Assembly: GCA_035552155.1 (NCBI GenBank)
Contig: DASZLX010000046.1
Location: 62,001-126,000, forward strand
Origin: DASXHY01 sp035552155
GTDB taxonomy: Bacteria; Verrucomicrobiota; Verrucomicrobiia; Limisphaerales; DASXHY01
DNA: 64,000 bases
Reading direction: 5' to 3'
Every line of letters begins with the position of its first letter. Within the stretch, counting starts at the first letter, position 1. The notes under the pieces were generated by a model. That model saw only the letters and a program-made list of their open reading frames with translations, was not told where the DNA came from and made no database searches. This document shows, piece after piece, positions 15,962-25,883 of this stretch. The translations under genes and the position numbers were made by a program.

Positions 15962-18319
15962 TCAGGGCGCCGGCTTTAAGTCTTCCCATCGCACTTTCCA
16001 TGAACCGTCATGAGGAAAACCTGGCGCGTTCCGGTTTGGCGCGCCGTCCCAACCGGCGGCCATCATCGCCGCGGCGTAAAGCAGACCTCCGTTGCCCGGC
16101 AGGTACGGGCCCGGGCCGCCGGTGCAAATACCGCGTTCGTCGTAATGATTCTTCACCGAGGGATTTAAGAGGGCTTCAATCGCTAATTCAGGGTCGCCCA
16201 CCCGGGCTGCAGCCATGGCCATCCACGGAAAATCCCAGCCCCAGGTCGCGTCCCAATCCCATTTCCGGCCCACTTCCTCCACAGTGCGCTGCGCCATGGC
16301 GGCATCGAGACCATGGAACGGTGGCAACATTCCGGCAATGCCGATAATGTCTAAATGGTCCGTATTGCGCGTGGTGTAAGTGTCGGGGCGATCGTCACTA
16401 TAGATATAGAGGCCGTCCTTTGCCGGCAGTGGCGCGAGATGGGTCCGCACCTCGTCCCAGTGCGGTTCACGCTCCAGTCCGAGGCGCAGGCGCCATTGTT
16501 GAGCCCATTCGAGGGCCACGCGCCAGTATCCGAGCTCAAATATGGTGTTGCGCCGGAGGGTGCGGTTATCGCCTTCGTAGGTGGGCCAGACGGGATAAAG
16601 GTCGTAATCACCGGAGGACTGGTCCCGAGTGGGATAGTCAGCCATGAAATCAGCGGTTCGGAAAACCACATCCTTCCATTTATCCAGAGTTGCCCTTGTG
16701 GGATGCAATCGGTAGTCGAGCTCGGCGAGAAAAATCGGGTGCGGTTCTTTCCAAAGGAGCGCCATTTCGGGCGGCCAGCCGTCGTTATATCCGTTGGGCC
16801 CGGTTGACTTGGGCCACATCAATCCTTGATAGTCAAAATTTTTGGCGATCGCGCCCGCGACGGGACTGATGCGTTGATAAATGGTGAGCGCTTTTTCCGC
16901 CATGGCCCAACGATCCCAGAGGGCATAGTGGGCCAAATGCCACCAGATCATTTCAAAGTGCCACTTGGCATGCCAGGGATCAGTGCCAGTGAGGCCGCAT
17001 TCGGCGGGCGGATTGTCACCGGCGGATTGCACGGCAAGTTCATATTGCGAGAGCACGATCCGGCGTTCCAATTCCATCCAGCGCGAATCACGGCTTCCTG
17101 ACAGGTCAATGGCTCCGCCGCTATTCCAAAAGGCCGGCCAATGTTTTGCGCAGGCCGCCTTGACCCTCTCAAAGCCGTTTGCAATGGCATCGGCGGCCTG
17201 GGTCCCGAAGTGGCAGGTAAAATCAATTGAACTGGTTCCCGCATCGGGAATGAGAACAAACCGGTGAGGAGAAGCGCTGATAGTCCAGGTTTCATTCTCC
17301 GAGAGGTTCCTGGTTTGCTCCTTTCCGCCGAGAACGTATTTGATCACGAGTTGTTTGGGATGGCCATACGCCGGATCGCCGCACAACGCATTATTGGCGG
17401 TTACAGTTCCACGGTCACGAAGGGAACCGGCCACTTGAGCGGTGACATTCGTCCAGCCGCCGGCTTCGGCGCCATAGCGGGCGCTTACAATTTTCGGCTG
17501 AATGTCCACCGGCCTATCCGCGACAAATCCCCGGCCAACCAACACCACATCGTAGTGAGCGTCATCAATCGCGCGATGCAGCTCCAGCCGGTTCCGGGTT
17601 TGGCGGACAACGGTGGTCTCGTGACCTGCGCTCCGCGAAAAATCCCCCACCCAGGCGCCGATGTTTTGCGCAGGAGCCGGAAAATCCAGCATCACTCGCA
17701 ACCCGCCGTCCCGCAATAAAGGCGATTCCACCTGCACCGCCACGGTGTCACTTCCGGGATCGACACATGTTTGCACCACCACCCGTTCGCCCAGACAGGT
17801 AAATTGGCTGGTCAACAATCCGGTCCACAAATCGAGGTGACGGGCCTCCACGTGGACATCCGCAGCCGTCAACCGCTCGCCTTCCCGGTTGATGAAACCG
17901 ATTCGCCCGAGGTTCAACGGCTGGGGGTTGTCGCGCTCCCAATTGAAGATAGCCTCGGGCGGTTTGGTCGTCAGTCCCTTCAGACGCCCGCGGTCTGGCG
18001 TAGCCCAAGGCTTGATATCCTCCGGCGTCACGCCGGGAGGAAGCGGGAAGTTGTGCCAGCACCAATGACACATTGTGTTTCCGCCGACGGTCTCCAGGCC
18101 CGTGCCATCGGCATTGAAGCAGAAATTGCCGTTGCCGAGGGGAATTTGGCCGTTGAGGCTGGGCCACTCAATATCGTGCCGCGCTACCAGAGCGTGACGA
18201 TCGATGGTTTTGTTTTTACCCGGCACGATCGGGCCTTCGGCGGCCCCATCAAACGACGGCATCACGGCGAGCGCGGAAGCCACGATGAAAGAGTGGTGTA
18301 TAAATGTTCGACGATTCAC
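15962..18319 (-). CDS. Secreted six-hairpin glycosidase-like protein (GH65/GH95-like fold)
   Basis: A 785-residue exported protein. It begins at GTG 18319 with MNRRTFIHHSFIVASALAV, a twin-arginine-like signal (NRRTFI). A beta-rich N-terminal domain (about 40-380) is followed by a helical, Trp-rich C-terminal domain with HAKWHFEMIWWHLAHYALW, YPVWPTYEGDN, DTYTTRNTDHLDI and WDWDATWGWDFPWMA. These are typical of (alpha/alpha)6-barrel hydrolases related to GH65 and GH95. I cannot assign a CAZy family with certainty or name the substrate. It is the last gene of a leftward row of three large exported glycosidases, so a role in cutting a rhamnose-containing plant or algal polysaccharide is likely. 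The catalytic acid is not identified. Confidence 0.8.
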   Translation of the reverse strand: MNRRTFIHHSFIVASALAVMPSFDGAAEGPIVPGKNKTIDRHALVARHDIEWPSLNGQIPLGNGNFCFNADGTGLETVGGNTMCHWCWHNFPLPPGVTPEDIKPWATPDRGRLKGLTTKPPEAIFNWERDNPQPLNLGRIGFINREGERLTAADVHVEARHLDLWTGLLTSQFTCLGERVVVQTCVDPGSDTVAVQVESPLLRDGGLRVMLDFPAPAQNIGAWVGDFSRSAGHETTVVRQTRNRLELHRAIDDAHYDVVLVGRGFVADRPVDIQPKIVSARYGAEAGGWTNVTAQVAGSLRDRGTVTANNALCGDPAYGHPKQLVIKYVLGGKEQTRNLSENETWTISASPHRFVLIPDAGTSSIDFTCHFGTQAADAIANGFERVKAACAKHWPAFWNSGGAIDLSGSRDSRWMELERRIVLSQYELAVQSAGDNPPAECGLTGTDPWHAKWHFEMIWWHLAHYALWDRWAMAEKALTIYQRISPVAGAIAKNFDYQGLMWPKSTGPNGYNDGWPPEMALLWKEPHPIFLAELDYRLHPTRATLDKWKDVVFRTADFMADYPTRDQSSGDYDLYPVWPTYEGDNRTLRRNTIFELGYWRVALEWAQQWRLRLGLEREPHWDEVRTHLAPLPAKDGLYIYSDDRPDTYTTRNTDHLDIIGIAGMLPPFHGLDAAMAQRTVEEVGRKWDWDATWGWDFPWMAMAAARVGDPELAIEALLNPSVKNHYDERGICTGGPGPYLPGNGGLLYAAAMMAAGWDGAPNRNAPGFPHDGSWKVRWEDLKPAP

Positions 18320-18399
18320 GTTTTTATCATTTAACTAACCCGGCCATTTTTGATTATCAAAAAAACACACCGGCGCGGCGGGTCGCCAATTTGGTTTAA

Positions 18400-21300
18400 T
18401 TATCTGGTTTGGGAAACAAACTGATAATTTCCCGAGCCGACTTGCAACACTACGCGGTCACCTTCCTGTCGCAAAAATTTGACTCCCTGTGCTTGCGCCG
18501 CCGGTTTCCCGCTTTCGGTGATCGAACCGAAACCATTTGCCAACAGGTAAACCTCGGCGCTGGTATTCGCGGGAATGGTGACTCGCAAATCAAATTCCCC
18601 CGCAGATCGGTGCCATTCGCTACTGATGCGCCCGTGAATGGAATCATAACTGTCCTTCACCCAAGTCAAGTCGCCGAGTACTTCAGGCTTAATGATGATT
18701 TTCTTGAATCCCGGAGTTCCGGAATCGCAGCGGATGCCTCCCAAATATTCGTGGAGCCAAATATTGAGATCGCCGATAAGCATGACGATATTGTGTGAAT
18801 TCATTCCCGTATCGGCGGTGTCACCATTCCACAGTTCCCAAATCGTGGTGGCGCCCTTTGAAATCATGTAACCCCAACTCGGGTAAGTTGTTTGTGTCGC
18901 AATAGTGTAGGCGAGGTCGGGCCGGCCATTGTCCGCTAGAACCCGCATCAAATAATGCCCGCCGATCAATCCGGTTCTCAAGTGATTGTCGTTCTCCACC
19001 GTGATGTTCTCGACGAGGCGCGCGAACACGTTCGTCTTGTATTCATCGGGCACGAGTCCAAAGGCCAGCGGCAGCACGCAGGAAGTCTGCGTGCCGTTAT
19101 CATAATAACCGTTCGTGGAATTATAGAAGCGGCGATTGAACGCGACTTTTATCTTATCCGCGAGCGCGTCAAAATGTTCGGCATCCTGCGCTTTGCCCAA
19201 CAAGCGCGCCGACTGCCCCATCAACCGCAGGTCATGGTAGAAAACCGCGGTGCTCATCAATACGCCGCTGGTGGTCAATTGCGGATCCCGGGAATTAATG
19301 GACGTCATGTCCGCCGCTGATTTCGGCGGAAAGCACCAGTCTTCATAAGTATTTCTCGGCATGATATCGCCGTCCAAAAACGTCGTCATGTGATCCATCC
19401 ACTTCTTCATCGAATCATAATGCTGCGAGAGAATGCCCGCATCGGCGTATTGCCGGTAGAGCATTTGTGGAACGATGATGTAGGTGCTGGCCCAAACCGT
19501 GCCGTCTTGGTAAAGCGGCCAATAAGCGGGAGACACGTCCGATATGCTCCCGTTGGGAAGTTGCGCGTCCTGCAGATCCGTCAGCCATTGGGCATACAAC
19601 GGCGCAATATTAAAAAGATACGTTTCGCCTTTGGACACCTCCTGCCGGTCGCCCAGCCAGCCTTGACGCTCGTCGCGCGGAAGATCCGTGGGCATGCTGC
19701 GGTAGTTGTCACGCGTGGTCCAATAGATGTTGTGATAAATCTGATTGATGAGCGGATTGGAAGTAGCAAAGTCGCCGGTTTTTGGCAACGCGTCGCAAAC
19801 AAGTTTGCCTTCAATGGCATCGAGGGCGGGTTCGCCGGGATAGCCGGTGACTTCCACGTAACGAAAACCGTGATGGGCGAATCGTGGTTGATAGGTTTCA
19901 ACGCCGTGCCCCTTCAACGTATAGGCGTCCTCGGCTTTGGCGGTGCGAAGGTTGGCGGTGAAAAGCGTTCCGTCCGCGGCAAGCGTTTCTGCGTGGCGGA
20001 GTTTGACAACCGTGCCCGCGGGCCCGCGGACTTTCAATCGACACCAGCCCCCTATGTTTTGCCCCAGGTCAAAAACATACATGCCGGGCCTGGGGTTGGT
20101 GATGGCAACGGGATGAATCGTTTCCATGACACGAATCGGCTCGCCGATCTGCGCGGTTAAAAGCGGCGCGCCGGGTTCCACCGATTGCACCCGCTGCCAT
20201 TTGGAATCATCAAACTTGGGCCGGTCCCAGCCCGGCATTTCCAGCCGGGCATCGTATTCTTCACCGTCATACTCGTTATTGGCGCGAATAGGCCCAGCAG
20301 TGGTCAATTTCCAGTTTCCATCACTGACCACTTGCTGCGTGGTGCCGTCGACGTATTGAATGTTCATCTGCAATTGCAGCTTCGGATATCCGAAAGTTTT
20401 CATGCCGCCTGGCGCGCGCGGTGAAAAATAACGTCCGTTGCCGAGAATCACGCCTATGGCATTGGCGCCGCGCTTGAGTTGCGCGGTTACATCGTGGACG
20501 ACATAAAACGCGCGCTTGTCGTATTCGGAAAGCGCGGGCGACAGCACGTCGTCGCCTACCTTCTGCCCGTTCAGGTATAATTCCGAAAGCCCCAACCCGC
20601 ATACATAAGCCGTGGCGCGGCGCACCTTTTTCTCCACGGTAAATTCGCGCCGCAAATAACGGGCGGGCAAACGGCGATCGTTGCCGCCAATGGCTCCCCA
20701 GGGCTGCACTCCATATTCTCCCAGCACCTTGGCACCCACCCACTCTGCATCGTCAAACGTCAAAGACTGCCAGCCAGTTTCGGCATTCGTTGCAGATTTC
20801 CAGCTTCCATCAGTGATGAACGTCAAATGACTTTGTGATGCAAATTCGATTTTCACCTTGGCGACCAATCCGGCCGGGTTTGGGTTGTCGCCCACGTTGC
20901 GCGCCTCCACCGCCAATACATTTTTCCCGGCTTTTAAGAATTTGCCAATTTCAACCTTTTGGGGTGTGCTCCAGTTCTCGGCATGACCCGCCCCCTCGCC
21001 ATTGACGAACAGGCGAAATTGATCATCGGCCGTTATTTCCATGATTGCCCCACTCACCGTCTGGTTCGCCGGCAATTCGAATACATGACGAAAATAACGC
21101 GCGGCCACCGGCGCGCTTTCCGTTGGATTGCCTTCAGGAAACCAGATCCATCGCGCTCCGCTAAAATCGTTGGATATTTCACCGTGATCCCAGCCGATCC
21201 ATTGGCCTTGCCAATCGCCGGGTTCAAGCAGCCCCACGCTCCACGACGCCGGCACGCTCCAAGCCGAGGCTTCACCTTTTCCATCCCAAATCCTGACCTT

Positions 21301-21714
21301 CCAGAAGCATTGTTCGCCCGATGCCAATGGCTTCCCCGCATAAACAATATTGACGGTGTCGTCACCACCCACCTTGCGACTGTCCCATAAATCGCCCTGG
21401 TTCTTATCCAGCAGATCCAAGGAGGAAGCCACCAACACTTGATAGCCGATTTGCTTTTCGTCGCGCTCACCGGATGCGATGAGCCAGCTCAAACGCGGAC
21501 TCGGCACATCAATGCCTTGCGGGTTTGTCCGATACTCGCAGGTTAAATCGGAGACCGTCGTCACCGCGCTGACTGAAACCACCGATAGAAGCAGAGCTAG
21601 AGCATTGACAGCAAAGATGTGGCGATGAGCAGCAAAAAGACCGCTGTCCGCCGATTTCGGCTCATTGCTACAGCTTTGATGGAAATGCTCTAAAGGAACC
21701 TGGAGTATTTTCAT
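18400..21714 (-). CDS. Alpha-L-rhamnosidase, GH78
   Basis: An exported enzyme of 1104 residues that releases terminal alpha-L-rhamnose. Family hallmarks are present: an N-terminal fibronectin-like domain (LTCEYRTNPQGIDVPSPRLSW), WQGQWIGWD, YVCGLGLSELYLNGQKVGD (carbohydrate-binding module), and the catalytic-domain motif LPRDERQGWLGD near residue 680, holding the acidic catalytic residues. GATTIWELWNGDT near 955 carries the catalytic-base Glu region. The signal-peptide core (NALALLLSVVSVSAV) starts only at about residue 37. The first 30 residues overlap repeat D copy 2 (21632-21687), so the annotated N-terminus may be an extension created by the repeat. Upstream is a GH106 gene on the same strand, 181 bases away. 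Confidence 0.95.
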   Translation of the reverse strand: MKILQVPLEHFHQSCSNEPKSADSGLFAAHRHIFAVNALALLLSVVSVSAVTTVSDLTCEYRTNPQGIDVPSPRLSWLIASGERDEKQIGYQVLVASSLDLLDKNQGDLWDSRKVGGDDTVNIVYAGKPLASGEQCFWKVRIWDGKGEASAWSVPASWSVGLLEPGDWQGQWIGWDHGEISNDFSGARWIWFPEGNPTESAPVAARYFRHVFELPANQTVSGAIMEITADDQFRLFVNGEGAGHAENWSTPQKVEIGKFLKAGKNVLAVEARNVGDNPNPAGLVAKVKIEFASQSHLTFITDGSWKSATNAETGWQSLTFDDAEWVGAKVLGEYGVQPWGAIGGNDRRLPARYLRREFTVEKKVRRATAYVCGLGLSELYLNGQKVGDDVLSPALSEYDKRAFYVVHDVTAQLKRGANAIGVILGNGRYFSPRAPGGMKTFGYPKLQLQMNIQYVDGTTQQVVSDGNWKLTTAGPIRANNEYDGEEYDARLEMPGWDRPKFDDSKWQRVQSVEPGAPLLTAQIGEPIRVMETIHPVAITNPRPGMYVFDLGQNIGGWCRLKVRGPAGTVVKLRHAETLAADGTLFTANLRTAKAEDAYTLKGHGVETYQPRFAHHGFRYVEVTGYPGEPALDAIEGKLVCDALPKTGDFATSNPLINQIYHNIYWTTRDNYRSMPTDLPRDERQGWLGDRQEVSKGETYLFNIAPLYAQWLTDLQDAQLPNGSISDVSPAYWPLYQDGTVWASTYIIVPQMLYRQYADAGILSQHYDSMKKWMDHMTTFLDGDIMPRNTYEDWCFPPKSAADMTSINSRDPQLTTSGVLMSTAVFYHDLRLMGQSARLLGKAQDAEHFDALADKIKVAFNRRFYNSTNGYYDNGTQTSCVLPLAFGLVPDEYKTNVFARLVENITVENDNHLRTGLIGGHYLMRVLADNGRPDLAYTIATQTTYPSWGYMISKGATTIWELWNGDTADTGMNSHNIVMLIGDLNIWLHEYLGGIRCDSGTPGFKKIIIKPEVLGDLTWVKDSYDSIHGRISSEWHRSAGEFDLRVTIPANTSAEVYLLANGFGSITESGKPAAQAQGVKFLRQEGDRVVLQVGSGNYQFVSQTR
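21632..21687 (+). repeat. Repeat D, copy 2, over the 5' end of the GH78 gene
   Basis: Related to 7309-7356. On the plus strand it could encode a 22-residue peptide from ATG 21625 (MSSKKTAVRRFRLIATALME followed by ML and a stop). Copy 1 keeps the same reading (KKIAVSRSRLIAAVSMEM). It lies antisense to the first codons of the GH78 gene. Confidence 0.55.
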
Positions 21715-21895
21715 GCTCGATAAAAACTAAACGACAAAATGCTTTTTGCGCGCTCCCGATTCGGTACGTTTATTTCCGCATCAGGGCAATTAGATTATCC
21801 ATTGATTTGAAAATCATTCCCAGCTTGTGCGCGCGACACACGGTAAATAGAGCGGACGGACAATGGTGTCGTCACGCGTTGCCGCTCCCGGCAAC

Positions 21896-24800
21896 TTAAG
21901 GTACTCCCATGGTTTTCTCAGTCTGAAGCAGCACCGGACCGATCAAACCGGATTTGGGCAGCGGCGAGTCCTTTGTGAACGGCTCGTAGGAGCTCCAGGT
22001 GAAACGCTTCCCTGGCGGCAGCGCGGCGTCGCCAATCATGCGATTTGGCCAAAGATTCGCGACGCGGATTTTCAGCGTGTTTTTGCCCGACCGCAAGGCG
22101 GTGGTAACATTCACCCGGAACGGCGGCCGCCAGAGAGTGCCGAGGTCGTGGCCGTTCAATGCCACTCGCGCCATCACTTGAACCTCGCCGAGATCGAGCC
22201 AGGTTTCGGTTTTTTGTTTTTTAACTTTGGCGGCAGGCTTCCAATTAAAATTCTTCAGGTAAGTTGCGGTTCCGGAAAAATATTTCACTCCGGCAACGGG
22301 GGAATCGCTCAATGAAATGAGGTGATCCAGGGTAATTTGGTCCGGCGCGCCCCACTTCGGCGGAAAGCGCACGTCCCAGGCGCCGCTGATTTCTTGCGGC
22401 GCGGGCACACTCTCGATTTCTGCGCGCAGTTTTTTTCCAGCAGCGGTCGTTAATTCATAATGCCCCGGTTGCGAGGCCACAATCTCCAGTCGTTGTGCCG
22501 TCCGGTTGCGAATTTCCGCCGGGCGGCTGGCCACGGGAGCGACCCAGCTCAAATGGATGTTGTCGTTGCCCGGTCCTTGAAAATATTCCACGCGAAAACG
22601 GTGCGATTGTCCCGCCAGCAGGCTGACTTTTTCAGTGTAAACATTGTTGCCGCTGTCGAGTTCCCAATGTTCAATCACGGGCCGGTCGTCAATAAACATC
22701 CGGCAGCCGTCATCGGCACGGAGGGAAAAGGTGTATTCGCCGGATTTCAAAGCGGTCAAGTCGCCCGTCCAGCGCGCCGACCAATTCTCGGCGGGAATTC
22801 CCGCCGCCGGTGAGCCGCTGTTCCACGCAAAGTCAACCGCCGCATCCGTGCGAACCACGGCGGGCGAGCCGCTCAAATCTGTGTTCGTAAAATATTCGCC
22901 GGTCAATCCGCGAACGCCGGTCGCCCCGGTGGTCAGAATGATCGCCGGATTGAGACTGATGGTATCCGGGTCTTGTCCTTTGATGGTGAATTGCCGGCCA
23001 TCGGCGGTGTATTCCAGGTCCAGGGTTTTTACCGTGCCGAAATCCGGATCGTCACCAATCGCCAGTTTCGCAACGGGAAATTCGAGTTCGCCACTGTCCA
23101 CCAACCTCTGCACTTTGGTTTGCACATCGCGAGTGTGAGCCGCATCGCCGGGCACGCCGTAGCTGGCTCGTTGAATCTTGATCACCGGCGGCTTGCTCAA
23201 TGGCACAACCGGCTGGCCGTCGCGCGTGAAGTCGATGACTGAATCAAACGCCTTGGCTTGCGGTTTGAAAACGATGAAGACCGAACCGCTGGCTTCCAGG
23301 CGCAGGGGAAGGGAAATTTTCCCGTCCGTTTCTTCATACATCGGCAGCGGCGAAATCTCGCCGGTTTCCGGATTCCAAAGTTCCGGGCGCAATCCTCTCA
23401 CCCGGAAATGGCATTTTGCCTCCACAGGAACGCTGCTCTCATTGGCCACAAAATAAACTTCCTCGCCGCCGACCTGCCGATGAATCCAATTCAGCCTTGG
23501 GCTGGCGGTAAAATCCAGCGGCGTTTGTAATTCAGCCAAAACCTCGGTCAACGGCCGACCCAGGATGACCTTGCCTTTGCCGAAAGCGTGTTCCGTCACG
23601 GTCTTGCCATCGCAGTCGCCCCAGACTTCGTCCGCCAACCGCGCGACCACTTCATCGCACTTCGGAAAATCAGAGAGGCTCGGTGAAGCCGTCGGGCGCG
23701 GGCCGAGCACGGTTGCGCCGTCAGCCACAAGCTGTTTTATTTTTTGAACCAGGACCGGCGTCATTAAAGTATCCTCCGGCAGTACCAGCAGCCGATAACT
23801 CATGCCGTCAGGCAACACCAGCCTTCCCTGCCGCACACTCATCCGTGCGATCAATGCTTCCGCGCTGCATTCATCATACCTGTAACCGGGCGGCACTGCC
23901 GGTGCTGGTCTGAATGACGTTTGGTTGGGTTGTTGCGGACGCAGGTAACAAAGATCGGCGACGAACATCCCTTGGCGTAAAAGGAACTGGCAGCGCGAAA
24001 GATATTCGTGCCACGCGCCGGACATCTCCCACCACGTCTGCGTGCGCTCATAATGCAATCCCCACGGGCCCATCGTCGCACCGGGGAAACGATCGAGATA
24101 TGGCTGATGCGCGTAACGATGGATGACGAAACGATTGATCCCCTGTGAAAATTCATAATCGCCGAGCGCCTTCACCGTGGCCGGAGTAAATTTCCACTGC
24201 TCGCTGTCGCCCGAAGTGAACGCTTCCGCGCCGACAATTTTATGCCCCATGATGTGCGCGACCGACGCCATTTGACGGGCCATGCCCTCGTTCTCGTTCC
24301 CGCCCGTCGCCCAAAATTCACTCATCGGTTCATCCACCTGCGCCGTGTAAGTGGCCTCGTCGCCAAAGGGCAAGTGATAGCCTTCCGTGCTTAGGCGCAG
24401 ACCATGTTCATGCGCCAGCCTGGCCAGCTCGCCCACGTAATTCTCCGCCAGCAGTTCGGAAATGGTCTGCTCAAAGTCCCAGCGAAAACGAGCCGCCGTC
24501 GATACATCGCCAATGCGGATTCGGGCCTCCATCACATTCGGCATGAAAGGAATCGGGTCGTAGCCGCGGCGTTTTTGAAACTCCTCACGCAATTTCGGCG
24601 TCCAGTTTTGCGAACCCACTTCCCAGCTATCAATGTGCGTCGCGGAAAGCGTTCGTCCCGCCCTTGAGCCAGCGGCCGCAATGAGTTTTCCCATCATGTT
24701 GTCGAAATGAAAATCCATCGCTTCACGGCTCAGCTTGTCGCACTCCAGACCGTTGCCACCTTTAACCGGCGGACGCGTGGACGAACCAGTGGTTGTATGG

Positions 24801-25480
24801 CCAATGCGCTGGATAGTCCATTTGCCGGCGGGCACTTCCCAATCCAGCTTTCCGCTGGCGTCCATTTTGCCGGTCAGATTCATCACAGCGTCCGGCGCGA
24901 CCATCCCATTCGTTGTTTCTGGAATCGCCAGCACCGCGATGTCGCGATAGAAATCAGCAAATTTCACCGTGCTGTTGAAGCTGTCGCGGTCGCGATGGCT
25001 GGCGGTATTGGGTTTCGGCAAAACCTCCGCAAAATGAATCGGGCCGGTCACCTCAAGGTTGGTGGCGACGAGCATTTGCATCGAAAGTTCCGGCGTGATC
25101 CACGGGCCGCTGCTGCCGCACCAACCGGGCCCGTTGGTCATGTTGATTTCGAGCCCGAGCCGATGCGCTTCACGGACGGCGAACTGAAACAATTCCTGCC
25201 ATTCCGCGTTCATGAAATCCGCCGTGCCGGGCGGCGGGGCAAAACGCTCGACCACGTCCATGATAATAACGCCGCCGATGCCGACGCGCTTCATCGCTTC
25301 AAGGTCGGCGGTGATGCCGGCCTTGGTGACATTGCCGTTGTTCCAAAACCAATAAACCCACGGGCGGGCGGACGCGGGCGGGGACTTGAATTGCGCGGCC
25401 AAATTGTCGGCAAAAACCGAGGCGGAAATCAGAATCAAGATCAGCGCGATCAATTTTTTCATGCTTTTACTTTGGGGCAT
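21896..25480 (-). CDS. Alpha-L-rhamnosidase, GH106, with PA14 and C-terminal beta-sandwich domains
   Basis: A 1194-residue exported protein. The signal peptide is MKKLIALILILISASVFA, probably starting at Met7 (25462). The catalytic part carries GH106 signatures near the N-terminus: RPWVYWFWNNGNVTKAGITADLEAMKRVGIGGV, then EINMTNGPGWCGSSGPWI, and IDSWEVGSQNWTP, with conserved acids. A PA14 sugar-binding domain (about 858-995: GLTGEYFTNTDLSG, SGEYTFSLRADDGCRMFIDD) is inserted before the end. The terminal galactose-binding-like domain ends with LNGHDLGTLWRPPF and LKIRVANLWPNRMIGDA. GH106 and GH78 together cut rhamnose side chains of rhamnogalacturonan- or ulvan-like polymers. Substrate-binding lipoproteins and TonB transporters are absent from the window. 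Confidence 0.94.
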   Translation of the reverse strand: MPQSKSMKKLIALILILISASVFADNLAAQFKSPPASARPWVYWFWNNGNVTKAGITADLEAMKRVGIGGVIIMDVVERFAPPPGTADFMNAEWQELFQFAVREAHRLGLEINMTNGPGWCGSSGPWITPELSMQMLVATNLEVTGPIHFAEVLPKPNTASHRDRDSFNSTVKFADFYRDIAVLAIPETTNGMVAPDAVMNLTGKMDASGKLDWEVPAGKWTIQRIGHTTTGSSTRPPVKGGNGLECDKLSREAMDFHFDNMMGKLIAAAGSRAGRTLSATHIDSWEVGSQNWTPKLREEFQKRRGYDPIPFMPNVMEARIRIGDVSTAARFRWDFEQTISELLAENYVGELARLAHEHGLRLSTEGYHLPFGDEATYTAQVDEPMSEFWATGGNENEGMARQMASVAHIMGHKIVGAEAFTSGDSEQWKFTPATVKALGDYEFSQGINRFVIHRYAHQPYLDRFPGATMGPWGLHYERTQTWWEMSGAWHEYLSRCQFLLRQGMFVADLCYLRPQQPNQTSFRPAPAVPPGYRYDECSAEALIARMSVRQGRLVLPDGMSYRLLVLPEDTLMTPVLVQKIKQLVADGATVLGPRPTASPSLSDFPKCDEVVARLADEVWGDCDGKTVTEHAFGKGKVILGRPLTEVLAELQTPLDFTASPRLNWIHRQVGGEEVYFVANESSVPVEAKCHFRVRGLRPELWNPETGEISPLPMYEETDGKISLPLRLEASGSVFIVFKPQAKAFDSVIDFTRDGQPVVPLSKPPVIKIQRASYGVPGDAAHTRDVQTKVQRLVDSGELEFPVAKLAIGDDPDFGTVKTLDLEYTADGRQFTIKGQDPDTISLNPAIILTTGATGVRGLTGEYFTNTDLSGSPAVVRTDAAVDFAWNSGSPAAGIPAENWSARWTGDLTALKSGEYTFSLRADDGCRMFIDDRPVIEHWELDSGNNVYTEKVSLLAGQSHRFRVEYFQGPGNDNIHLSWVAPVASRPAEIRNRTAQRLEIVASQPGHYELTTAAGKKLRAEIESVPAPQEISGAWDVRFPPKWGAPDQITLDHLISLSDSPVAGVKYFSGTATYLKNFNWKPAAKVKKQKTETWLDLGEVQVMARVALNGHDLGTLWRPPFRVNVTTALRSGKNTLKIRVANLWPNRMIGDAALPPGKRFTWSSYEPFTKDSPLPKSGLIGPVLLQTEKTMGVP

Positions 25481-25883
25481 AAATTGTCATCAGGAAATTT
25501 CAATGCTTTTCGCTGGCAGGCTCAAATAGTTCCGGCAAACGGCGGCGAATCAATTTTTGCCTTATCACTCGGCGCGTTCGGAGCGTATTATTCGCGTGAT
25601 CAAGAAAACAAGATATTCTGTTCTTCCACAACGCAAATGGATGATTTGGCAAAATGTATGTATTACGCCATTTGAAAAACCAGTTGCGGCAGTGACCGAT
25701 TTACAGGCGACCAGTCAGACGATTGCGGCTGGGTGAAGCGCGTGGCATCCCTTCGAGCGCGCAAGACCTATCGAAGGGTAGCGGCATAGCTGAGTAGGCT
25801 TCATCGCGTCCCGGCGCGCCGCGAGAATCCCGGGTTTCCTAATGGCGCTGCTCGATTTCGGTTGAGTAGCTCTCTTTGTTTTT
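25481..25883. other. Gap between the glycosidase block and the accessory islet
   Basis: 403 bases without a supported gene. 25725-25855 is GC-rich and can fold (CGCGGCGCGCC near 25806-25816) and may be remnant or repeat DNA at the edge of the islet. No att-like copy of the tRNA-Phe end was found here by eye. Confidence 0.5.
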
